Shown here: positions 18,161 through 27,381 of the stretch, one piece after another
How the letters are laid out: each line of letters opens with the position of its first letter
Position numbering within the stretch: position 1 is the stretch's first letter
NCBI RefSeq assembly: GCF_026283965.1
Contig: NZ_JAPDPD010000019.1
Location: 1-64,000 of the forward strand
DNA: 64,000 nt
Origin: Dyella subtropica
Lineage (GTDB): Bacteria > Pseudomonadota > Gammaproteobacteria > Xanthomonadales > Rhodanobacteraceae
Direction: 5' to 3'
Program-made: the position numbers and the translations under genes
Notes under the pieces: generated by a model
Database searches by the model: none
The model's input: the letters and a program-made list of their open reading frames with translations, nothing else
What the model was told of the DNA's origin: nothing

Positions 18161-19206
18161 GGCGTGACGGCGCTGTCGGCGAGCAGGTCGGCTTCGCGCA
18201 GCCGGGCCCAGAGTTCTGCCGGCAACGTGGTTTCCAGTCGCGAAGTGGCGCTATACACCTCGCTCACCGAGCGCATGCCGCAAACGACGGTGGCTACCGC
18301 GGGATGAAAGAGCGGAAACTGCAGGGCCGCCGCACCGACGCTGGTGCCGGTTTGCGCGCAGATGTCGTAGAAGCGTTGCGCTCGCTCGCGCGTCGGCGCA
18401 TCGGCGGGCGCGTAGTTGTACATGCTGCCCGGCGCATCGGACGCACCTAGCAGGCCCGAGTTGTAGGGGGCGGCGGCGAAGATAGCGATGTTGCGCCGGA
18501 GTGCTTCGCCCATGACGCGCTCGCTGTCCTTCTGCTCGAACAAGGTATAGCGGCCCGCGAGCATGATCACGTCCAGATCGAACTGCGGCATCACGTCCAG
18601 GCAAACGGCTTCTTCGTTGACGCCGATGCCGATAGCCGAGCAGATCCCTTGCGAACGCAGTTCCGCCAGGGTGGGCAAAGCTTCATCCAGCGCCTGGCGC
18701 AGTATCCGGGGGTGTTGAGCGCCGTGGGTCAGGGCGCCGATGTCGTGCAGGAGCAGTACGTCGATGCGATCCACGCGTAGCCGGCGCAGGCTGCTCTCGA
18801 CCGAGCGAAGCACGCCGTCACGGCTGTAGTCGAACACTGCCTGCCGGCCATCCACGTCGAAACCGTCGGCGAGGTGCGGGCGATCATCCGCCGTTTCGAT
18901 CAGGCGGCCGACCTTTGTCGACAAGGTGTAGCTGGCGCGAGGCATCCCGGCGAGCGCGGCGCCCAGGCGTTCCTCGCTGAGGCCGTAGCCGTAGTAGGGC
19001 GCCGTATCGAAGTGGCGGATGCCCCGGTGCCAGGCATGCGCGATGGCTTGCGCGGCGTCCGTTTCGGCGACGCCGGCATACAGGTTGCCGATTGGCGCGC
19101 CACCAAAGGAAAGCGGGGAGAGCTTGAGTCCGTGCGCTGCAACCATCGGCCTGGAGGGTGCTGGCGCTTCGTAGTCGTGCCGGTTGTTGAAGCCTGATTC
19201 CGCCAT
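18157..19206 (-). CDS. L-fucose dehydrogenase (aldo-keto reductase)
   Basis: A 349-residue aldo-keto reductase and first gene of the operon. The Asp and Tyr of the catalytic tetrad lie in HFDTAPYYGYGLSEERLG, the Lys in LSTKVGRL and the His in VLLLHDIGAL. Relatives are D-threo-aldose/L-fucose 1-dehydrogenases that make fucono-lactone from L-fucose with NAD(P). The start chosen is MAESGFNNRH at 19206. The frame stays open to 19464, but that extension would translate the whole R2c repeat and is rejected. The start lies 35 bases from R2c. Confidence 0.88.
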   Translation of the reverse strand: MAESGFNNRHDYEAPAPSRPMVAAHGLKLSPLSFGGAPIGNLYAGVAETDAAQAIAHAWHRGIRHFDTAPYYGYGLSEERLGAALAGMPRASYTLSTKVGRLIETADDRPHLADGFDVDGRQAVFDYSRDGVLRSVESSLRRLRVDRIDVLLLHDIGALTHGAQHPRILRQALDEALPTLAELRSQGICSAIGIGVNEEAVCLDVMPQFDLDVIMLAGRYTLFEQKDSERVMGEALRRNIAIFAAAPYNSGLLGASDAPGSMYNYAPADAPTRERAQRFYDICAQTGTSVGAAALQFPLFHPAVATVVCGMRSVSEVYSATSRLETTLPAELWARLREADLLADSAVTP

Positions 19207-19241
19207 GGAGAACTCCGCGATTGCCTTCCAGCATCCCATCA

Positions 19242-19435
19242 CTTGATTGGCGTCGACTTTCAGCTTGTGCGGTTTTGCCCCTCCCCTTGCTTGCAGGGGG
19301 AGGCTGGGAGGGGGTGAACACTTGAGAAAGCCTCTCCCGAAACGCTTTCTCAAGGGCTTACCCCTCCCCAGCCCTCCCCTGCAAGCAAGGGAGGGAGCTA
19401 ACAGCTCGCGTAGCTGAGATTCGACGCTAATCAAG
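19242..19435. repeat. R2 repeat, copy c, in the leader of the fucose operon
   Basis: Ends are CTTGATTGGCGTCGA (from 19242) and TCGACGCTAATCAAG (to 19435), inverted with one mismatch in 15. The centre is a hairpin, CTTGAGAAAGC paired with GCTTTCTCAAG, and the arms carry TTGCTTGCAGGGGGAGG and its inverse. It lies 35 bases upstream of the fucose dehydrogenase start. Confidence 0.85.
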
Positions 19436-19802
19436 TGCCCGAGCGGGATGCGACAGGTCGTCAATTAGTGTGCACATATGAAAAACGAATTTACAAGTGA
19501 TCTTTTCGGCTTGCACAGGGCTTGCAGATTTTCCTGTTGCAGCGCAACTTGCATCGATCTAAGTAAATATGAACTATGCGTTTGCCGATAAAAATCACGG
19601 CCGCTTCACAGCTGTGATTCCGGGTCGGGACTTAAAAGGTGGGGAGCTTGAGCGTGTCCATGCACGGTATGACTTCAGCATTTGCTCGCGTGGTCGCCAT
19701 GCCGGAGTCCATCCGGAGCGGGCAGAGGTGGCGCGCGTGAGCGGCGCGGCCCCAGCGAGCTTGTTCGACCCACATAGGGCGCGACTGCCCGAGGCAGCAG
19801 CC
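19436..19802. promoter_or_regulatory. Divergent control region between the fucose operon and the glycan locus
   Basis: This region of about 370 bp has a lower-GC core near 19465-19590 and no convincing gene; in-frame codons upstream of glk from 19569 give a poorly protein-like extension. A small dyad GTTGC-AGC-GCAAC (19531-19545 region) followed by CTTGCATCGATCTAAG could be an operator. Promoters of both operons are expected here. No specific regulator gene is in the window. Confidence 0.4.
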
Positions 19803-20813
19803 ATGAACACCCGCTCCCCCCGGCAGCAGCCGTTCCTGGCGGCGGATGTCGGCGGCACCAACGCCCGCATGGCCCTGATGGCTCCCGGCATCCGCGCGAG
19901 TGGTCCGGTGGTGCTGGCGTATCGGGTGTACCGCTGTGCCGAATACGCCAGTCTGGCCGACATCGTGCGTGCGTTCCGCGAAGAATTGACCGATGCACCG
20001 CGGCAGATGGTGCTGGCCTGCACCGGCTGCGCGGATGGCGGCGTGGTCATCAACGACAGCCTGCCTTGGCCGATCGTGCCGGCGGCAATGGCGGAGGCGC
20101 TGGGGCTGAGCGAAGTCGTCCTGCTCAATGATTTCGAAGCGCTGGCGCATGCGGCGGCGTACATCGACACGACCCGTTCGCCGCAATTGAACACCTCGCC
20201 GCACGTGGTGACCGGCGCGTCCGGTCCTGTCGTGGTGGTCGGGCCGGGCACCGGATTGGGCGCGGCGGTTCGGCTTCCCGGTACGCCGCCGACGGTGCTG
20301 GCGACGGAAGCCGGGCAGATCCAGCTGGCAGCGCGCGTCGGGCGGGAGCAGGAGGTGATGCGCATGCTCGCCTTGCCCGATACCTATGTGTCTTACGAGC
20401 ACGTGCTGTCGGGGCCCGGCCTGTTGCGCGTCTACCGCGCGCTTTGCGCGTCTTCCCATCGTGCGCCCATGTGCAGCGAGCCTTCCGCCGTCACGGCCGC
20501 GGCTTTGGACGGAAGCGACACGCTGGCCGTCGAAACCTTGAACCTCTTCTGCGGTTGGCTGGGGTCCTTCGTCGGCGATCTGGCCATGCTCTACCAGGCC
20601 ACGGGCGGCATCTATCTCGCTGGCGGTTTCCTGTCCGGCATCGTCGAGTTCCTTCGCGCCAGCTCCTTCGCCGAGCGGTTTCTCGACAAGGGCGTGATGC
20701 GCCCGTTCCTCGAAAAAGTGCCCGTCCGGGTGGTGGACCACGGCCAGCTCGGCGTCATCGGTGCCGCCAGCTGGTTCCTGGATCGCGCCAGTCTTGACCC
20801 GGTCGAGTGCTGA
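19803..20813 (+). CDS. glk: Glucokinase-type hexokinase
   Basis: A 336-residue sugar kinase of the bacterial glucokinase (Glk) family. The phosphate-binding motif ADVGGTNARMALM is at about residues 15-27, the sugar-binding NDFEALAHA follows, and the adenosine segment is GPGTGLGAAV. It should phosphorylate a hexose with ATP in the cytosol. It heads the glycan locus, four bases before the first fucosidase, so its natural substrate may be glucose, mannose or N-acetylglucosamine released from glycans. The start at 19803 (MNTRSPRQQ) gives the usual family length; the frame is open to 19569. Confidence 0.87.
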   Translation: MNTRSPRQQPFLAADVGGTNARMALMAPGIRASGPVVLAYRVYRCAEYASLADIVRAFREELTDAPRQMVLACTGCADGGVVINDSLPWPIVPAAMAEALGLSEVVLLNDFEALAHAAAYIDTTRSPQLNTSPHVVTGASGPVVVVGPGTGLGAAVRLPGTPPTVLATEAGQIQLAARVGREQEVMRMLALPDTYVSYEHVLSGPGLLRVYRALCASSHRAPMCSEPSAVTAAALDGSDTLAVETLNLFCGWLGSFVGDLAMLYQATGGIYLAGGFLSGIVEFLRASSFAERFLDKGVMRPFLEKVPVRVVDHGQLGVIGAASWFLDRASLDPVEC

Positions 20814-20817
20814 TCCG

Positions 20818-22434
20818 ATGGCGAACGTTTTCTTCCATCGCTTGTTGTCGCGCCGCGTCGATGTGGCCTGCGTGATGCTATTCCTGTTCGGTGCGGCGGC
20901 CATGGCCGGCACGCCGGACTCCCGTGAGATCGAACAGCAATGGCGGCAGGCCAACAGCCGCTACGACAGCGCGCGACAGGCGCTGCTTACACAGGTCGAC
21001 GCGCAGGTCGGGCGCGGACCGTTTCAACCGGATTGGCAATCGCTGACCGCGTATCGCACGCCTGATTGGTACCGCGATGCCAAGTTCGGCATCTTCATCC
21101 ATTGGGGCGTGTATTCGGTGGCGGCGTACAAGGGGGAGTGGTACCCGCGCCACATGTACGAGCGCGAGGGCGAGTACGCCAACTACTACCAGCATCAGGT
21201 CGACACCTATGGACCGATGCCGCAAGTCGGCTACAAGGATCTGATCCCTCGCTTCAAGGCCGAGCATTTCGATCCAGCGGCCTGGGCAAAGCTGTTTCGC
21301 ACCGCAGGCGCGCGCTACGTAGTGCCGGTGGCCGAGCACCACGATGGCTTCGCCATGTACGACTCGCGGCTGAGCGATTGGACGGCGGTGAAGATGGGGC
21401 CGCATCGCGATGTCATCGGCGAACTGGCGAAGGCCGTTCGCGCCGAAGGCATGAAGCTCGGCCTGTCTTCGCATCGCGCCGAACACGATTGGTTCTTCGA
21501 ATACGGCCGTCGCTTCGACTCCGACGTCAACGATCCGCGTTACGCGGCCTTGTACGGTCCTGCGCATCCACTGCAGGGCGCGAAAGGCGAGGATGGCAAG
21601 GACGTCGACTGGACCTTCGTGTCGGATGCCTATCTGGACGACTGGCTCGCGCGCTCGGCCGAGATCGTGCAGGACTACCACCCGGACCTGATGTATTTCG
21701 ACTGGTGGGTCGGGCAACAGCGCTTTCGCGGCGCCTTGGCCAACTTCGCTACGTTCTACTACAACCAGTCGGCGGCGCGCGGCCAGCCTGTGGTGCTCAA
21801 TTACAAACTCGACGCGATGCGCGCGAGCAGCGGTACGTTGAATATCGAGCGCGGGCAGGCGGCGGACATTCGGCAGCAACCCTGGCAAACCGAGACCTCG
21901 ATCAGCCAGGCCTCCTGGGGTTATGTCGAGGGCGATACCTACAAGACCCCCGAAGAGATCGTGCACTTGCTGGCCGACGTGGTCAGCAAGAACGGCAACC
22001 TGCTGTTGAACATCGGCCCGAAAGGCGACGGCAGCATCCCGGCACCGGCGCAGAACATCCTGCAGTCCATCGGCGAGTGGATGCGCGCCAATGGCGAGGC
22101 GATCTACGGCACGCGTCCATGGACCCGTTTCGGCGAAGGCCCGACCCAGGTCGCGGCGGGCACCATGCAGGACAGCAAGACCGCGCCCTACACCGCGCAG
22201 GATTTCCGCTTCACCAGCAAAGAAGGGCGGCTCTATGCGATCGAGCTGGGCTGGCCGGCGGATGGCAAGGCGGTGATCCATGCCATCGGCGCCGACCTGC
22301 GCGTGAGCAAAGTCATCTTGCTGGCCACCAGTGCCAGCGTCGCTTTCCAGCAGCAGGCGGATGGCCTGCACCTCACTTTGCCTAAGTCACCCAAGGGGCT
22401 GCATGCCTATGCGTATCGCATCGAACTGCAGTAA
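20818..22434 (+). CDS. Secreted alpha-L-fucosidase, GH29 (first of a tandem pair)
   Basis: A 538-residue protein with a signal peptide (VACVMLFLFGAAAMAG). GH29 hallmarks follow: FGIFIHWGVYSVAAYKGEWY at about 90-109, VPVAEHHDGFAMYDS at 169-183, LGLSSHRAEHDW, and the nucleophile Asp295 in DLMYFDWWVG. The C-terminal beta domain ends ...LHAYAYRIELQ. It hydrolyses terminal alpha-L-fucose in the periplasm or outside. The 5' end is four bases after glk, and its end overlaps the next fucosidase. The close similarity to that neighbour indicates a tandem duplication. GH29-A-like by motif; linkage specificity is not deducible. Confidence 0.92.
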   Translation: MANVFFHRLLSRRVDVACVMLFLFGAAAMAGTPDSREIEQQWRQANSRYDSARQALLTQVDAQVGRGPFQPDWQSLTAYRTPDWYRDAKFGIFIHWGVYSVAAYKGEWYPRHMYEREGEYANYYQHQVDTYGPMPQVGYKDLIPRFKAEHFDPAAWAKLFRTAGARYVVPVAEHHDGFAMYDSRLSDWTAVKMGPHRDVIGELAKAVRAEGMKLGLSSHRAEHDWFFEYGRRFDSDVNDPRYAALYGPAHPLQGAKGEDGKDVDWTFVSDAYLDDWLARSAEIVQDYHPDLMYFDWWVGQQRFRGALANFATFYYNQSAARGQPVVLNYKLDAMRASSGTLNIERGQAADIRQQPWQTETSISQASWGYVEGDTYKTPEEIVHLLADVVSKNGNLLLNIGPKGDGSIPAPAQNILQSIGEWMRANGEAIYGTRPWTRFGEGPTQVAAGTMQDSKTAPYTAQDFRFTSKEGRLYAIELGWPADGKAVIHAIGADLRVSKVILLATSASVAFQQQADGLHLTLPKSPKGLHAYAYRIELQ

Positions 22435-24052
22435 GAGCCTGTCTGTTGGGCGCGCTGCGCTGAGTGTTGCACTGATATTTGCTTGTGTTGGCGCGCAGGC
22501 CGCCACAGCACCCACCGCAAAAACGCAAAGCCCCCAACAAAACGATCTTGCCTGGCAGCAAGCCAGCGCAAAATTCGAGCCGCAGCGCCGCGCATTGCTC
22601 GACAAAGTCGAGAAGGGCGATGCCACCGGTCCGTTCCGCCCCGACTGGGCCTCCCTGCAGGCCTACCGCTCGCCCACGTGGTATGACGACGCCAAGTTCG
22701 GCATCTTCATCCATTGGGGCGTGTACTCGGTGCCTGCATTCGGCAGCGAGTGGTACTCGCGCAACATGTACGTGCAGGGCAGCAAGGAGTTCGCCCACCA
22801 CGTCGCCACCTACGGCCAGCAAAGCCAATTCGGCTACAAGGACTTCATCCCGAAATTCAAGGCCGAGCATTTCGATCCGGCCGCCTGGGCGAAATTGTTC
22901 CACGAGGCCGGTGCGCGCTATGTGGTGCCGGTGGCTGAGCATCACGACGGCTTCGCCATGTACGACTCGCGGTTGAGCGACTGGACCGCGGTGAAGATGG
23001 GGCCGAAGCGCGACGTGATCGGCCAGCTGTCCAAGGCGATTCGTGCAGAAGGCCTGCACTTCGGTTTGTCTTCGCATCGTGCCGAGCACGACTGGTTCAT
23101 GGGTAACGGCCGCGAGTTCGCGTCGGATGTGAACGACCCGCGCTACGCCGAGTTCTACGGCCCAGCGCAGCTGCGCATGAGCGGGCCGGACAGTGACGTG
23201 CTTTCCGGCGACTTCACCTTTGTCTCCCAGGCCTGGCTGGACGACTGGCTCGCGCGCACCACCGAGCTGATCGATGACTACCACCCGGACCTGATCTATT
23301 TCGACTGGTGGATCGGCCACCCGACCTTCCGCAATTCGCTGCCGAAGATGCTCGCCTACTACTACAACGAAGGCGCGGCGCGCGGTGTGGTGGTCAATTA
23401 CAAGTTCGGTGAGTTCGCCGATGGTGCCGGCGTGCTGGATGTCGAGCGCGGCCAGCTCACCGGCATCCATCCCACGCACTGGCAGACCGATACTTCGATC
23501 AGCAACGACTCCTGGGGCTACATCGAGAACGACACCTACAAATCGCCGCAGGTCATCGTCCATCTGCTGGCGGATGTGGTGAGCAAGAACGGCAACTTGT
23601 TGCTCAATATCGGCCCACGCGCGGATGGCGTTATCCCGCAAGGCGCGCAGGATGTGCTGTGCCATATCGGTGGCTGGCTGAAAGTCAACGGCGAGGCCAT
23701 CTACGGCAGCAAGCCGTGGCGGCAGTTTGGCGAAGGCCCCACCGAAACCGTCGGTGGCACTTTCCAGGACACCAAGACCAAACCCTATACCGCCGAAGAT
23801 TTCCGCTTCACCACCGGCAACGGCAAGTTGTACGCGATCGAGCTGGGCTGGCCGAAAGACGGTAAGGCGGTGATCCATGCGATCAAGGCCGCCGATGGCG
23901 TGCGCTCGGTGCAGCTCGTGGCGGATGGCAAGCCGGTGCCGTGGCAGCAGAAGGACGATGGCCTGCACCTGACCTTGCCGGCTCAGCCGGTGGGTGAGTA
24001 CGCGTACGTGCTACGCATCGAGCTGGCTCAGTCACAAGGCGCGGCACGATGA
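22409..24052 (+). CDS. Secreted alpha-L-fucosidase, GH29 (second of the tandem pair)
   Basis: A paralogue of the preceding gene, 547 residues, sharing FGIFIHWGVYSVPAFGSEWY, VPVAEHHDGFAMYDSRLSDW and the nucleophile region DLIYFDWWIGHPTFR. The insertion between LYGPA... and the ...FTFVS segment differs between the two copies, so substrate loops have diverged. The start at 22409 (MRIASNCSKSLS) gives a plausible signal peptide (SVALIFACVGAQA) but overlaps the previous gene by 26 bases; ATG 22403 is an alternative. The end overlaps the GH18 gene by ATGA. Confidence 0.9.
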   Translation: MRIASNCSKSLSVGRAALSVALIFACVGAQAATAPTAKTQSPQQNDLAWQQASAKFEPQRRALLDKVEKGDATGPFRPDWASLQAYRSPTWYDDAKFGIFIHWGVYSVPAFGSEWYSRNMYVQGSKEFAHHVATYGQQSQFGYKDFIPKFKAEHFDPAAWAKLFHEAGARYVVPVAEHHDGFAMYDSRLSDWTAVKMGPKRDVIGQLSKAIRAEGLHFGLSSHRAEHDWFMGNGREFASDVNDPRYAEFYGPAQLRMSGPDSDVLSGDFTFVSQAWLDDWLARTTELIDDYHPDLIYFDWWIGHPTFRNSLPKMLAYYYNEGAARGVVVNYKFGEFADGAGVLDVERGQLTGIHPTHWQTDTSISNDSWGYIENDTYKSPQVIVHLLADVVSKNGNLLLNIGPRADGVIPQGAQDVLCHIGGWLKVNGEAIYGSKPWRQFGEGPTETVGGTFQDTKTKPYTAEDFRFTTGNGKLYAIELGWPKDGKAVIHAIKAADGVRSVQLVADGKPVPWQQKDDGLHLTLPAQPVGEYAYVLRIELAQSQGAAR

Positions 24053-25095
24053 AGCGCCTGCTCCTGTTGTGTCTGCTGATTGCATCGCCAAACCTGTTCG
24101 CCAAAGCGCCGAGCGCGATGTTCTATCTGATGGGGTCGCAGAAATCGATCGACTCCTTCGTCGCCCATGCCGACAAGATCGACGTGCTGGTTCCCACCTG
24201 GTACGGCGTGGACGAGAACGGCCTGGTCTCCGGTCAGCCGAATCCTTATGTGCTGAAGACCGCCAAAGAGCACCGCGTGCCAGTGATGCCGATCGTGTCG
24301 GCCAATGGCGAGCGTGAGAAGTTCCACAAGCTGCTCGGCAACGAGACGGCCAAGAAGGCCATGATCGCCTCGTTGATCGAGCAGGCGAAGCAATACGGTT
24401 TCACCGGATTCCAGTTCGATTTCGAGAACATCGCCTGGACCGACCGCGACGCCTTGACCCTGCTGACCAAGCAGACCGCCGACGCGCTGCACAAGCACGG
24501 GCTGAAGCTTTCGATGGCGGTGGTGCCGAACGCGCCGGGCTATGCCGGCAATGGCGCGTTTGCCAAGTGGATGTGGGAATACTGGCGCGGCGCCTATGAC
24601 CTGAAAGCGTTGGCGCAGTCGCTGGATCTGGTCTGCCTGATGACCTACGACCAGCACACGCGCTGGACCACGCCGGGTCCGGTGGCCGGCATGCCGTGGA
24701 CCATGGAGCACCTGGAGTACGCGCTGAAAGTCGTGCCCAAGGAGAAGCTCTCGCTCGGTATTGCGCTGTACGGCTATCACTGGTTCGCCGGCAACCCGGT
24801 GAAGGAAGACGGCAAGGAGTCGTCGAATATCTCGGCCAGCTACATCGACGCTGACGAATCGTTTCCGCTGGCGAAGCAGTTCGGCGCCTCGCTTCAGTGG
24901 GACCCGGTGGAGCACGAGTCCTGGTTCTACTTCTATCGCGACGGCATGCGCGAATGGGTGTTCCTGCCGGATGCCCACGCCTTCCGCGATCGCTACGAGG
25001 TCGTGAAGAAGTACGACTTGCAAGGTTTCTGCGCGTGGGTGCTCGGTGCCGAGGACCCCAAGGTGTGGGACGAACTGCCGGAGGCACAGCGATGA
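24049..25095 (+). CDS. Secreted GH18-family glycosidase
   Basis: A 348-residue protein with a signal peptide (MKRLLLLCLLIASPNLFAKA). The GH18 barrel is recognisable by FTGFQFDFENIAW (about 118-130), a variant of the DxxDxDxE motif that keeps D124 and the catalytic E126 but lacks the first Asp. It is closest in style to the SleL/YaaH branch of GH18 (INIDFEN). Strand 6 is SLDLVCLMTYDQHTRW. In an N-glycan locus it may cleave the GlcNAc-GlcNAc core (endo-beta-N-acetylglucosaminidase or chitobiase-like). It overlaps both neighbours by four bases. Confidence 0.8.
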   Translation: MKRLLLLCLLIASPNLFAKAPSAMFYLMGSQKSIDSFVAHADKIDVLVPTWYGVDENGLVSGQPNPYVLKTAKEHRVPVMPIVSANGEREKFHKLLGNETAKKAMIASLIEQAKQYGFTGFQFDFENIAWTDRDALTLLTKQTADALHKHGLKLSMAVVPNAPGYAGNGAFAKWMWEYWRGAYDLKALAQSLDLVCLMTYDQHTRWTTPGPVAGMPWTMEHLEYALKVVPKEKLSLGIALYGYHWFAGNPVKEDGKESSNISASYIDADESFPLAKQFGASLQWDPVEHESWFYFYRDGMREWVFLPDAHAFRDRYEVVKKYDLQGFCAWVLGAEDPKVWDELPEAQR

Positions 25096-27314
25096 TCAAG
25101 CGTATGAAAGGACGCGTGCTGCTAGGCGTGTTCGCACTGATGTCGGCAAGCTTCGCCCATGCGGAGCTTTCGCTGATTCCCTACCCGCAGCATCTCGAAC
25201 AGCGCGAAGGTCGCTTCGTGCTGGATCGGCACACCACGATCGACGCGCCCGCCGATGCGCGCTCGCAGGAGATCGCTGGCTTCCTGCGCGTTGCTATTCG
25301 CGAACAGACTGGCGTGACGGTGCCCGAGCAGGCGAACAGCGACGACGCGCGCATCGCATTGCGCATCGACCCCTCCGTGCGCGGCGACGAAGCCTATCGC
25401 CTTACGGTGACACCGAAACACATCACTCTCAGCGCTTCCAACGACAAGGGCCTGTTCTGGGGCGTGCAGACGCTGCGCCAACTGATGCCGCAGGAGCCGT
25501 CCGGGCAGGGCGGCGCTTCCATTCCTGCGGTGCGGATCGAAGACGCGCCGGCCTTTGTCTATCGCGGCCACATGCTCGACGTGGGCCGGCATTTCTACCC
25601 GGTCGCCTTCATCAAGAAGCAGCTCGACCTGATGAGCTACTACAAGCTCAATACCTTCCGCTTGCATCTCACCGAGGACCAGGGCTGGCGCATCGAGATC
25701 AAGAAATACCCCAAGCTGACCGAAGTGGGCGCCTGGCGCACCGAGGCCGACGGCAGCCGCAGCGGCGGGTTCTACACGCAGAACCAGATCCGTTCCATCG
25801 TCGAGTACGCGCGCAAGCGCAACATCATGGTGATTCCGGAGATCGAGATGCCGGGCCACAGCTCAGCGGCGATCGCCTCCTACCCTGAGCTTTCCTGCGC
25901 AAAGAAGCCGATCCCGGTACCCACCGGCTGGGGCGTGTTCAAGGACGTCTACTGCGTCGGCGACGAAGCGGCCTTCACCTTCGTGCAGGACGTGCTCGAC
26001 GAAATCATTCCGCTGTTCCCGGCGCCGTACGTGCATATCGGCGGCGATGAAGTGCCGGCCGGCGCCTGGGCCAACTGCACATCCTGCGAACCCTTGAAGC
26101 AGAAACTCGGCATCAAGGACGAGGCGGGCCTGCAGAGCTATTTCGTCAAGCGCATCCAGACTTGTCTGGCCGGCAAGGGCAAGACCATGATCGGCTGGGA
26201 CGAGATCCTTGAAGGCGGGGTGGATCGCTCGGCCGTCATCGAGGTCTGGCGCGGCGAGACCGAGGGCCGCAAGGCGCTGGCCAATGGCAACCGCATCATC
26301 AACGCCGGTCCGTATTACCTGGACTCGCCCCTGCTGAAGCTGACTGTGGAAGGTGTCTACCGCACCGACCCGCTCGGCGACGCCGACTATGTGGCGCATC
26401 GCGAACAAGTGCTTGGTGCCGAGGCGCCGCTGTGGAGCGAGCGTGCCGACCCGTCGAATGCCGAAGCCAAACTCTACCCGCGGCTGCTGGCCTTCGCCGA
26501 CCGCCTGTGGAAGGGTGGCAAGCCGGACGACGCAGGCTTCGCGGATTTCCAGCAGCGCTTGCGCGCGCAGTATCCGCGGCTGGATGCATGGAACGTTGCC
26601 TATGGTCCGGAAGGCCGCAACGTGGTCGATTACGACCTGTCGCTCGACGCGCAGCACGACGGCTGGCAGCTGCGCGCACAGCGCGGTTTCGACGATCTGC
26701 GGATTCACTACACCACCGACGGCAGTGAACCCACATCGTCATCGCCGTCCTTCACCGACGCGCTGGAGGTGAAGGCACCGGGCACGCTCCGCGTGACGCC
26801 GTTCCGCCGTGGGCATGCCTACGATCACTCGCGCACGTTTGAGCTAAGCCGCAATCTCGCCTTCGGTAAGCCGGTTCAGTACGAGCAGCAACCCAGCCCG
26901 ACCTACGCCAAGAACAGCGCCACCGCGATGACCGACGGCGTGCTGGGCAGCAACGATTTTCATGACGGTGCCTGGATGGGCTGGGAGGAAGTCGATCCAC
27001 GCCTCACAGTCGACCTGGGACAGGTCACCGAAATGCACGACATCAGCATCGGCGTGTTGCAGCAGGCCGAGTCGTGGGTGTGGTGGCCGTCGGAGGTGAG
27101 TTTCTCGGTCTCGGACGACCAGGTGCATTGGCAGTCGTTGCAGACCTCGAAGCCGGCGCCGGCCGCGGCCGAAAGCCAAGTGCAAGTTCAACGCGTGGCG
27201 TATTCCGCCGCGCAGCCGTTCAGTGCGCGCTATGTCCGTGTCGAAATGACGCGGCGCCCCTCGCTGGACGGTCGTCAAACCTGGACCTTTGCGGACGAGA
27301 TTCTCGTGCGCTGA
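25092..27314 (+). CDS. Secreted beta-N-acetylhexosaminidase, GH20, with C-terminal discoidin-like domain
   Basis: A 740-residue protein with signal peptide VLLGVFALMSASFAHA. The GH20b domain spans about 27-150. The catalytic barrel follows from about 155 (YRGHMLDVGRHFYP) and carries the D319-E320 pair in HIGGDEVPAGAW. A chitobiase-like C-terminal domain (FDDLRIHYTTDGSEP) and an F5/8-type carbohydrate-binding domain (about 595-740, NLAFGKPVQYEQ...ARYVRVEM) complete it. It removes terminal GlcNAc/GalNAc. Overlap with the GH18 stop is ATGA; Met5 at 25104 is an alternative start. It is the last gene before a 67 bp gap to the TonB-dependent receptor. Confidence 0.93.
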   Translation: MIKRMKGRVLLGVFALMSASFAHAELSLIPYPQHLEQREGRFVLDRHTTIDAPADARSQEIAGFLRVAIREQTGVTVPEQANSDDARIALRIDPSVRGDEAYRLTVTPKHITLSASNDKGLFWGVQTLRQLMPQEPSGQGGASIPAVRIEDAPAFVYRGHMLDVGRHFYPVAFIKKQLDLMSYYKLNTFRLHLTEDQGWRIEIKKYPKLTEVGAWRTEADGSRSGGFYTQNQIRSIVEYARKRNIMVIPEIEMPGHSSAAIASYPELSCAKKPIPVPTGWGVFKDVYCVGDEAAFTFVQDVLDEIIPLFPAPYVHIGGDEVPAGAWANCTSCEPLKQKLGIKDEAGLQSYFVKRIQTCLAGKGKTMIGWDEILEGGVDRSAVIEVWRGETEGRKALANGNRIINAGPYYLDSPLLKLTVEGVYRTDPLGDADYVAHREQVLGAEAPLWSERADPSNAEAKLYPRLLAFADRLWKGGKPDDAGFADFQQRLRAQYPRLDAWNVAYGPEGRNVVDYDLSLDAQHDGWQLRAQRGFDDLRIHYTTDGSEPTSSSPSFTDALEVKAPGTLRVTPFRRGHAYDHSRTFELSRNLAFGKPVQYEQQPSPTYAKNSATAMTDGVLGSNDFHDGAWMGWEEVDPRLTVDLGQVTEMHDISIGVLQQAESWVWWPSEVSFSVSDDQVHWQSLQTSKPAPAAAESQVQVQRVAYSAAQPFSARYVRVEMTRRPSLDGRQTWTFADEILVR

Positions 27315-27381
27315 GGTTCGGGCTGCTTTGTACAACTAGATGCGGTTTCAGTTACATCTGCCTTTAGGGAGGCCATCATCC

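Noticed and set aside
18157-19464. Longer fucose dehydrogenase with an 86-residue N-terminal extension
   Set aside because: The extension translates the R2c repeat (APSLACRGGLGRG-type peptides recur at other R2 copies) and is not protein-like.
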